Below, piece by piece: positions 57,401-64,000 of a stretch of 64,000 bases of DNA; within the stretch, counting starts at the first letter, position 1, and each line of letters begins with the position of its first letter. Made by a program: the position numbers and the translations under genes. Origin of the DNA: Tubulanus polymorphus (lineage: Eukaryota > Nemertea > Palaeonemertea > Tubulaniformes > Tubulanidae); assembly GCF_964204645.1 (NCBI RefSeq), contig NC_134025.1, forward strand, positions 31,526,001 through 31,590,000. Reading direction: 5' to 3'. The notes under the pieces are model-generated. The model saw only the letters and a list, made by a program, of their open reading frames with translations, was not told the origin of the DNA and searched no databases.

Positions 57401-60400
57401 GTATTACTGTGTTCAATACTAGAACACAACATTATAAACTGTTCCAACTGATCTTGAGTCATCGCTTCAGAGAGTGAAATAGCAGGACGCGTTGTACTGA
57501 CTATACGTGCCAGAACCTACAATATATCATCATTATACACGTGTGTATCAGCAGCCATAACACTAACAACATTGGGTTTTTATGAGGTAGGGTTAAATCA
57601 TTTAAACATTACAAGATTTGATGAGTAATAATATTACTTGGAGGGGTCCATTGAGGGAGAGGGGTTACTGGTATTCGTTGGAGGGTTCAGATGAAAATGA
57701 AATAGATATTGTATCAAACTAGGAGGCGGAGTTATTGAAATAATGATTGACACTTACTTTACATGTAATCAGGAATAAGTCTGTACTACAAGTGAAATCC
57801 ATGGATAGAAGTAAAGAGACTAAACCTCTAACGACCGGGATACATCTGTCACGTGGTAACACAATCACTGTATCTGTATCAATATCACATAATGAATCCT
57901 TATCTCCGTTTGTGAGATTCCCTGAATTCATGTCTTTCGGTATTTTACGTAGAATCTCCGCGTCTGTTCGTCTGATGTGCATTATATCTTTAAAATGCTG
58001 CAAATAATCAATAGAAATTTGAAAATCTGGGATCAGTATTAAAACTAACATTTTATAAAATACAATACTGGGGCCAATTAGTCAAAAAGGTTGGCTAGAG
58101 TTAACCAGTGGATAGTTGACATAGTGACAATTAAAAGTTCATTTTTACTATGCTCATCTTTAACCAACTTTTGAGCAACTGGCCCCGGATCTGCGATAAC
58201 TTTGGAATGAAATACTGAAATAACCAATGAAATTCCACATAAAATCAGGGTCTGGTTTCATGAAAAAGTTGAAGTCGCAAGTTTTTGGTGTAATTGCTGT
58301 TGGTCTCATTCATGTTTACAATGAGGACAACGATTTAAAGCTGAAACCCTGGACCTGGTTCCACTACTATTCTCAATCAGAAACAGAATTACGAGATTCT
58401 TACCTTTGATGTATATTGTTTGAGTTGTTTTTTAAACAGATGTTCCTGTTGTTTCATGATCACCTCGGTCTCTTTACTCAGAGAAGACCCGACGAGTTTC
58501 TCTTTCTGTGTGTTGAAGAATATTTTCTTTGCTTGTTGTAAATCGAGAAGTTGTTGTTTATGATGCATTAGTCGTTTGTGAAGTTTACGTCGATACATTT
58601 TAGTCGATGACTTCGCGTTTGATTTACTGTTATGAATCGCGGAATCACCGAGCAGGAAATCCCAGTGATTGTTGCCCGGTTGCGCGTCGTTGCTACGGTG
58701 ATTATTACCGGTTTTTTTACCGTCGCCGTCCGAGTCGGTGTTATTGTTGTTGAGGGTAAGGTCGAGTGTTTTGGTGAGGAACACCAGCAGACGACTGATT
58801 AACGGTAAATCTATAGCTGCTGAAATTTAAAATACTCCCGTAGTGATTACCATAGAAACTAAATCAAATTCCTAATAATCTCAACAGTTGTTTCAATAAT
58901 ATTTAAACAAAATGCCCCAGCTCCACAGCTGTGGGTTGATAATTGATGAGTTGTCATAGCGATGTATCATACTTACACATTGATTGTTGACCGTTTGACC
59001 GGTGTCCAGTGTGACCAGTAGTGGACAGCGGTACGAGTAATCTCGCTAACAGTGATAATAAACTCTGTAGTATTCGACTAGCGTTGCTGCACATCAGTGA
59101 TTTCTGTCCAAGAGTCGTCAATAACACAAACACTCTATAAAATAATACACATTCAAATAAACAATCTTTACTTCAGGATCCAGTCTAAACTTCAGGATCC
59201 AATCTAAACTTCAGGATCCAGTCTTAACTTCAGGATCCAGTCTTAACTTCAGGATCCAATCTTAACTTCAGGATCCAGTCTTAACTTCAGGATCCAGTCT
59301 TAACTTCAGGATCCAATCTTATCTTCAGGATCCAGTCTAAACTTCAGGATCCAGTCTAAACTTCAGGATCCAGTCTAAACTTCAGGATCCAATCTTATCT
59401 TCAGGATCCAATCTAAACTTCAGGATCCAATCAAAACTTCAGGATCCAGTCTTAACTTCAGGATCCAATCTTAACTTCAGGATCCAGTCTAAACTTCAGG
59501 ATCCAGTCTTAACTTCAGGATCCAATCTAAACTTCAGGATCCAATCAAAACTTCAGGATCCAGTCTTAACTTCAGGATCCAATCTTAACTTCAGGATCCA
59601 GTCTAAACTTCAGGATCCAGTCTTAACTTCAGGATCCAATCTAAACTTCAGGATCCAATCAAAACTTCAGGATCCAGTCTTAACTTCAGGATCCAATCTT
59701 AACTTCAGGATCCAATCTAAACTTCAGGATCCAATCTAAATTCAGGATCCAATCTAAACTTCAGGATCCAGTCTTAACTTCAGGATCCAGTCTTAACTTC
59801 AGGATCCAGTCTTAACTTCAGGATCCAGTCTAAACTTCAGGATCCAATCTTAACTTCAGGATCCAATCTAAACTTCAGGACCCAATCTTAACTTCAGGAT
59901 CCAGTCTAAACTTCAGGATCCAGTCTTAACTTCAGGATCCAGTCTAAACTTCAGGATCCAATCTTAACTTCAGGATCCAATCTAAACTTCAGGACCCAAT
60001 CTAAACTTCAGGATCCAATCTAAACTTCAGGATCCAATCTAAACTTCAGGATCCAATCTAAACTTCAGGATCCAGTCTAAACTTCAGGATCCAATCTTAA
60101 CTTCAGGATCCAATCTAAACTTCAGGACCCAATCTTAACTTCAGGATCCAATCTAAACTTCAGGATCCAATCTAAACTTCAGGACCCAGTTCTAAAGTTT
60201 CCAGTTAAAGTTTCACAGGATGCAGCAATCACAATAATCAGGACCCAGTTCCACAGTTGTGAGTTAACTCTGAGTTATAGTTAGTTCATTTTCAATGAGT
60301 TAGCTCTAAGTCAAATCTTAACTCTTAGGTTTAGAGTCTAACAAGATCTTAGTTCCATAGATCATCTAACAATTTAACACCAGTCTAAAGATTTAAGATC

Positions 60401-63400
60401 ACTTTTGGACTGAAATCATGACGTTGAAACTGGACCTGGAATTTTTAGAACAAGTTCTCGACATAGATAGATGTAACGTACCTTTCTTGAGGAATAATTC
60501 GTACTTGATGCGAGCCGAATAAATCATTGATAGCATTACCGAGGAAATCTCCCCACCACGGCTGCCGCCCACACATTCTAACCAGTAACATACCGCCGGT
60601 AAGCTGCATGTGTTTAGTTCCGTGGATACAGAGATTTTGGAAGAGAGTTTGACAGACGTTAGGATCGAACAGTGAATAAAGCGATGCCGGTAGATTAGGT
60701 ATCGCGGTAGATGCAGCTGTCATACTCAATAATGACTTCAACAGATACTCGGATAAAACTCTCAGTTTGTCTAACGACGCTTGTTTTAGAGCTATTTCCG
60801 AGTCATCCGATGCGTTAGTTCCGTCGATACCCAGCGATCTCTGTAATCTATTTACAGCTTTCTGAGCGAGATTCAGCTGCAGCTGCAGCTGCGAACAGTC
60901 GTTATACGTCTGCACTACTTTCTGATCACCGGGACGTTTTATATTACTGTTCCATTTAGTTTGAACGGACTGATTTACAGACTGATCCAATCCTTTTAAT
61001 AGTGATTCCAATCTGTGTCTGGCGAGACTATATCTACACAGAATATCCTCCTGCAGTGATAGCAACACGCTCATATGCGACATTATCGCCGGTCTCGTCA
61101 CTGTAGAGGGAGCCACCGGTACCGTTTCCCCGTCCAGTCCTTGCATTCCTAACATTCCATTGTCGTGTTCCCACGGCAATATGAACGTGTGACCGTAGAA
61201 TGAACCAATCGGGATGCGGGATCGAGTTGTACTGGCGCCATAGCGACCAATTGTTGTCATCTACAAAAGAATGGTTTAATTGGAAACTTATTTACAAAAT
61301 CAACGATGAGTTTAATTTTACAGTACACTCCGCTTGAGTCTGATCTTTCTAGATAAAATTTGTCAGAATCGAGAATGATATTCGAGTCTGATGGTTTATG
61401 CCATCAGTTAGAGGGGTAGAAAAATTCCTATTTTCTCTGAGCTCAACCCAATACCTCCTGAGTTTACCAGGCAGGGAAACCAATTTCCCCATTCACTAAT
61501 TCCTTGAGTTTCCCTGAATTCCTTGTAAATCTTTCTGATACCCAGTTTTCCAGTGCCCCCCACCCTCCATCAGGCTGAGCGAAATCTACTGAAACCGAGT
61601 GACAATTAAAGAAACAAACCTTTAAATATCTGCAGATCGGAGCCGGTGTTAAATCATTCATGACTAGAGGGCGCAGTCCGATATCTGAAGCTACGATCAG
61701 TCGTCTGCCATCGATCTCTTCTCCTCTCTCCCAAACATCAATAGATAACGAAGCTAAATCATTGCACGTAGGAATGAGAATATCAGTGAGTAGAATAGAT
61801 TTACCGAAATCTAAAACTACAAAACGTCGCGCTCCAGAATGCATTCTCTCTACGACCAGTACGTGAGGGGGCGGGGGTTGTAGAATAGTCTGCGATTGAG
61901 ATATAGATGGCACCACCGGTACGCTAACAGGCGTCGATTTCTCGATCTTATTACTGCCAGTCTGAAATATCAATCAATAATATCAATTAATGACCCATCA
62001 ATCAACAATGACCTGTCAATCAAACACAGATTGATCTAAGTTCCCCTCGTGGTGTGGAACTAACCTTGATCATTTTAACTTTAGCCCCGAGCGGGTCGAG
62101 GTCAGGATTGTAACCTTCGTTAGGCGGAGTCATCGGAGGAGTCATAAATAGCGGAGTCGTTTTTGGAGTCGGAGGGAATAGTTCCGATGAACTACCGTAG
62201 CTGTATTGTAATACAGGTGGCGCTGGTGTTTGAGAACTCTCCGCTAGTTTCTGTTCTAATTTTGCTTTCTGCGCCTGGAAACATTCAACAATGAAATCAG
62301 TTTGAATCATTTGAATATTCTACGTATAATTAATTTCAACGAGAAAGTAAATTATGTAAAATTATTTTGACTACATGAAATGTAATATGAAAATTAAATG
62401 TTAATGTACAATGAGGGAGACTAGGGGGGAGGGGAGGATCAGTTTGGGGGGAGGGGGATCAGTTCAGAGGGAGGGGATTCTATCTGTAGATATCTATTCT
62501 AAAGTGTCAGTTGTTAATTGTTGTGAAAGGTATCAAGCTGGTATTTGGTATCCAGAAAACAGATACTGAGTATCAATAGCTGTTTGTATGTAATATATAA
62601 ACTCCATTATAGGAATTCATCGATCTAAAGGTCCGTAGTTTAACTGATTCACAAGTTTATCATCACATTTCAAACCCCTTTGTGTCCTGACAATGCAATT
62701 CTTGGCTAGGAAGTCACACTTGGTCACACACCAATCAGCTAGGGTTAGGGTTAGAGGAACTCCTTACTGGGGACACCACTGGTTGCCCAATGCTGGATGT
62801 TCACCAACCAGCTAGGGTTAGGGTTAGGGTTAGGATCAGAGGAACTCCTGACTGGGGACACCAATTGGTTGCCCAATGCTGGACATACACCAGGCATTCA
62901 GTCAGTCTCGCCAGTGAGGTGGTGTCACACCTGGTAAACTCTATTGTGTCTATAGGAGTGCAATCACCCATAGTAGTACAGATCAACTCAATTCATAGAT
63001 TACCAAGAATTATTCAAATTGGACAGTAGAAATGATTTCATAATAATTATCATAATAATCATTATATATAGGATATAATCATATAGTATTAGAATTTAAA
63101 ACCTACCAAAGTAAACAAAAGTTTGCTCTTCAAAGACTTGTCGCCGGGCCCGAGTTTTTTCTGAAGAGAAACGCAGTATAATTTGTTCTAATCGGGGATT
63201 CAAATATAACATTAAGAGAATTCACACACAGAGGGGGGAGGGGGAGGGGGGTGTTGTTAGAGGGGGGTGTGAGTGAGTCAGAGAGATAGAGGGGGGGCGG
63301 CTGGTAGAACAGAGACTGTATGAGCTAGAAATGAGTGACGCCAACTAAAACATGGTACACAGAAAATGATATGATACAAACTAAACCCCCACACCCCATC

Positions 63401-64000
63401 CCTTCTCGCTAAACCCCCTATCCCTTCTCGCTAAACCCCCCTCTTCCTCCATCCCTTCTCCCTAAACCCCCCTCTTCCTCCCTCCCCCTAAAACAAAATC
63501 ACAAACGATGCCTCGTACACAGATAACAGTTACACTCATAATCACCGATTGTTTATTCTTAGTTACCTGTAATTTCAGTAATTGTTGTTGTTTATTTTGT
63601 AACAGTTGTAATTGTTGTTCGGCAGACGCCATCGCCGATGACAACGACGCTAACGCTACACCGGTCGCCGAGGGAACGGTTGCCGCGAGACCTTCACCGA
63701 AATTTACGGAACTCTGTAAACTGGGGTGAGTTACGTTGGAGAAAATATTGATTCCTAAAAAAACAACAAACATCGAATATAAATAGATCGAATCATGTGA
63801 CGGATTGTTTGTTGCTATAGTAACACGTACCGGTATCCATACGTTCCATTCTAGTTCCATCACTCGTAGCGTGACACGTAAAATGTAACGGTTCTACCTC
63901 CAGTAAACCAAACATCTGTTCCGTTATAAACTGCTGTTCTGTATTCTGATTGGCTGCTTTCTGTTTATCAGTGTTAATCAGCGCGAGCAGATCGTTAAAA
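40218..64000 (-). CDS. BIRC6: BIRC6 (BRUCE/Apollon), giant IAP with E2/E3 ubiquitin-ligase activity; C-terminal 40 exons, 5' part beyond the window
   Basis: BIRC6 is a very large cytosolic/Golgi-associated inhibitor-of-apoptosis protein. It works with UBA6 as a combined ubiquitin-conjugating enzyme and ligase, and modifies caspases, SMAC, HTRA2 and LC3. Here 40 exons with GT-AG edges join in phase throughout and give about 3,495 residues ending at TGA (40220-40218). Exon by exon they match human BIRC6 (about 4,857 aa): the jelly-roll-like VLDFGK / LTDILIPTC / [10 protein letters not shown] region, the helical scaffold, [40 protein letters not shown], and a full UBC domain. Roughly 1,350 N-terminal residues, including the beta-propeller and BIR domain, lie to the right. 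No frameshift or stop breaks the reading frame, so the gene looks functional. Introns are short (mostly 100-1,300 bp) but packed with minisatellites. Confidence 0.95.
41135..41690. repeat. 555-bp homopurine (GA)n tract in a BIRC6 intron
   Basis: It is almost uninterrupted purine on the plus strand (gagagagggagag with variants), polypyrimidine in the transcript, and lies within 70 bases of the acceptor of exon 39. Its mirror-like structure could form triplex (H-) DNA. The long ORFs on both strands (up to 250 residues) are artefacts, apart from the real exon 38 at the end of one. Confidence 0.9.
41925..43135. repeat. 92-bp minisatellite, about 13 copies, BIRC6 intron 37
   Basis: The unit gtttgtgaaatacagtagac, tctgtctcttactgcggtaa, agttgagaccggtaaaattc, taccccgagttggtgtcaaa has a period of 92 bp. 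The outermost copies have small deletions. Confidence 0.95.
43516..44120. repeat. 65-bp array of BIRC6 UBC-exon acceptor copies, 9 extra copies
   Basis: The marker tcccgttatcaatacc lies in the true exon at 43501 and recurs at 43566, 43631, 43696, 43761, 43826, 43891, 43956, 44021 and 44086. Each unit carries, on the minus strand, an acceptor (ttctag or ttccag) followed by about 50 bp of coding sequence for [16 protein letters not shown]. Only the copy nearest the exon is continuous with the rest of it. The units end without a good donor except AG|GTATTG at the next unit's start. Confidence 0.95.
44400..44560 (+). mobile_element. tRNA-Glu-derived SINE, second copy, with TTAGGG-rich tail
   Basis: A box tggtctagtggttagga, then ggctggcaaatgagagaccc, B box ggttcaaatcc, then several gggctagggttagggttagg units to about 44550. 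It is nearly identical over 75 bp to the copy at 4.7 kb and lies in a BIRC6 intron, antisense to the gene. Confidence 0.65.
45100..45225. repeat. 24-bp repeat (ttcagtatttaactcagtaattag)
   Basis: Four to five copies inside a BIRC6 intron. The plus-strand frame through it is not coding. Confidence 0.8.
45430..45597 (-). repeat. Partial duplication of BIRC6 exon 33 in the next intron
   Basis: About 62 bp (45464-45525) repeat the 3' end of exon 33 (45598 onwards), coding [20 protein letters not shown] with its donor (A|GTATGT becomes A|GTATGTC). They are flanked by G-rich gggagtttaggggagggg copies. The duplicate has no good acceptor, so it is probably a dead exon fragment. Confidence 0.75.
46500..47095. 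repeat. Purine-rich G-run repeats in a BIRC6 intron, with duplicated splice junction
   Basis: The intron between exons 31 and 30 is purine-rich on the plus strand, with many GGGG runs (G-quadruplex potential) and a duplicated ~106-bp block (46613-46710 and 46720-46815). The junction segment gatttgatgggttgactc / taacctgcagttcaatagaa occurs at 46811-46845, joining copies of both intron ends. Confidence 0.85.
47893..47960. repeat. (AATC)n microsatellite
   Basis: About 16 units of aatc with one interruption, immediately upstream of the acceptor of the 47683-47890 exon. Confidence 0.95.
48378..48811 (-). other. BIRC6: BIRC6 ubiquitin-like region, exons 25-26
   Basis: Exons 48638-48811 and 48378-48560. 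They read [18 protein letters not shown], then [40 protein letters not shown] and IEFVIKP, matching the ubiquitin-like fold of BIRC6 (human equivalents end in PAEMTLAQLLTLLYDRKLPQG). The linker contains a polyalanine run of about nine residues encoded by a pure (GCT)n / (CAG)n tract at about 48389-48417, which is likely to vary in length between individuals. Confidence 0.85.
48955..49640. repeat. 36-bp minisatellite, about 18 copies, BIRC6 intron 24
   Basis: The unit gtggaactgtttatcctgtg, gtatctcccctccccctca has a period of 36 bp. As this is a multiple of three, frames on both strands stay open for 230-250 codons. The array ends about 10 bp from the donor of exon 24. It is intronic and not coding. 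Confidence 0.95.
50636..50775. repeat. Tandem duplication of the acceptor of BIRC6 exon 23
   Basis: About 66 bp (ctaactcctttatctatagag, aattaaagaat-aattaattc, atttcat, aaataacat) occurs twice, at about 50637-50702 and 50703-50769. Each copy holds the acceptor ctctatag and the first codons of exon 23 (ATAAAGGAGTTAG). The proximal copy is the functional one. Confidence 0.85.
53640..53890. repeat. 20-bp minisatellite in BIRC6 intron 17
   Basis: About 12 units of gtggaactgagtccagaact, with a few gaacttagatctgagtcc variants. A related gtggaactg-type motif appears in several other BIRC6 introns (52330, 56760, 48960). Confidence 0.9.
55174..59134 (-). other. BIRC6: BIRC6 helical scaffold, exons 7-15
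   Basis: Exons: 58977-59134, 58404-58819, 57758-57997, 57333-57516, 56834-57248, 56361-56694, 55762-56160, 55534-55661 and 55174-55389. Matches to the family include [130 protein letters not shown], and [19 protein letters not shown]. Exon 11 (56834-57248) is the most divergent: it is Ser/Asn/Asp-rich and carries three in-frame 11-residue repeats (EEM-GVAPVL), encoded by a 33-bp tandem repeat at about 56985-57085. Confidence 0.9.
59165..60195. repeat. 19-bp minisatellite, about 54 copies, BIRC6 intron 6
   Basis: The unit is cttcaggatccagtctaaa, with g/a at the cagtct/caatct position and taa/aaa variants distributed in blocks. It contains a BamHI site (ggatcc) in nearly every unit. Confidence 0.97.
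60482..61961 (-). other. BIRC6: BIRC6 jelly-roll-like region, exons 5-6
   Basis: Exons 61620-61961 and 60482-61260. The first reads [20 protein letters not shown], then [20 protein letters not shown], the beta-sandwich (discoidin/carbohydrate-binding-like) fold known from BIRC6 structures. The second continues [30 protein letters not shown], then a long helical part ([31 protein letters not shown]) and [18 protein letters not shown]. This 779-nt exon is the largest in the window. Confidence 0.9.
62690..62930. repeat. Duplicated segment with interstitial TTAGGG repeats
   Basis: Two roughly 80-bp copies (cagctagggttagggtta, gaggaactcc-tactggggac, accactggttgcccaatgct, ggatgttcacca) lie in tandem. 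The second has four consecutive ttaggg-type units (about 62813-62838). It lies in a BIRC6 intron and shares the gctagggttagggtta motif with the SINE tails at 4.7 and 44.5 kb. Confidence 0.8.
63225..63490. repeat. G-rich then C-rich simple repeats in a BIRC6 intron
   Basis: G-runs (ggggggagggggagggggg) at 63230-63300 are followed by aaaccccc-tcccttctcgct units at 63384-63490. The two could pair in the transcript. Confidence 0.7.

Larger units (their letters stand above)
62065..64000 (-). other. BIRC6: BIRC6 exons 1-4 of the window
   Basis: Exons: 63831-64000 (enters from beyond the edge), 63567-63754, 63107-63160 and 62065-62274. They include the conserved [20 protein letters not shown] block, then [14 protein letters not shown], a Gln-rich coiled stretch ([17 protein letters not shown]), the small 18-codon exon [18 protein letters not shown], and [10 protein letters not shown] followed by a Pro/Thr-rich linker ([20 protein letters not shown]). 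The microexon was placed by its flanking ag/GT and by keeping phase 0 on both sides. Confidence 0.85.

Overview
This window is animal nuclear DNA. It is intron-rich, AT-rich and dense in tandem repeats, SINEs and spliced genes with canonical GT-AG junctions. No bacterial operon, rRNA gene or CRISPR array is present. The best-identified gene is BIRC6 (BRUCE/Apollon), whose product aligns with vertebrate BIRC6 exon after exon. Together with the many SINEs and the TTAGGG-type interstitial repeats, this fits a marine bilaterian invertebrate, probably a lophotrochozoan such as a mollusc. The species call is inference.

Layout. 1-4.3 kb holds decayed coding sequence: two tandem copies of an unidentified ORF, a frameshifted copy of a basic nuclear-protein exon, a 38-bp minisatellite, another fragment of the same exon and a possible LTR-element remnant. 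4.3-9.6 kb has few genes, with a tRNA-Glu-like SINE, a tiny candidate first exon behind paired ETS sites, and small repeats. 9.6-12.1 kb is a 70-bp array plus about six diverged 200-300-bp exon-like modules. 12.5-19.4 kb is a large composite satellite of two interleaved monomers (153 bp and about 160 bp). 19.4-29.2 kb is AT-rich DNA with several minisatellites, one long foldback and one weak candidate exon.

29.2-36.9 kb (minus strand) contains a complete small gene that I assembled from splice signals. It has a TATA/CRE/CCAAT promoter, a non-coding first exon, a 100-nt coding exon, a 5.8-kb intron and an 869-nt last exon. It encodes a 322-aa basic, low-complexity protein with nuclear-localisation-like motifs and no family I recognise. 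Its last exon is the source of, or sister to, the broken copies at 1.4-3.5 kb.

40.2-64 kb (minus strand) is the C-terminal part of BIRC6: 40 coding exons, all junctions in phase, about 3,495 residues. It covers the jelly-roll-like region, the long helical scaffold, the ubiquitin-like region and the complete UBC (E2) domain with its catalytic cysteine. The N-terminal roughly 1,350 residues (including the BIR domain) lie beyond the right edge. Its introns are filled with minisatellites and homopurine tracts. Several of these repeats are copies of BIRC6's own exon edges and carry splice sites; nine extra copies of the UBC-exon acceptor are the most striking case. No new defence or mobile system with working parts was found. 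The novelties are the uncharacterised two-coding-exon gene with its dispersed relics and the repeated capture of splice sites by tandem duplication in BIRC6.
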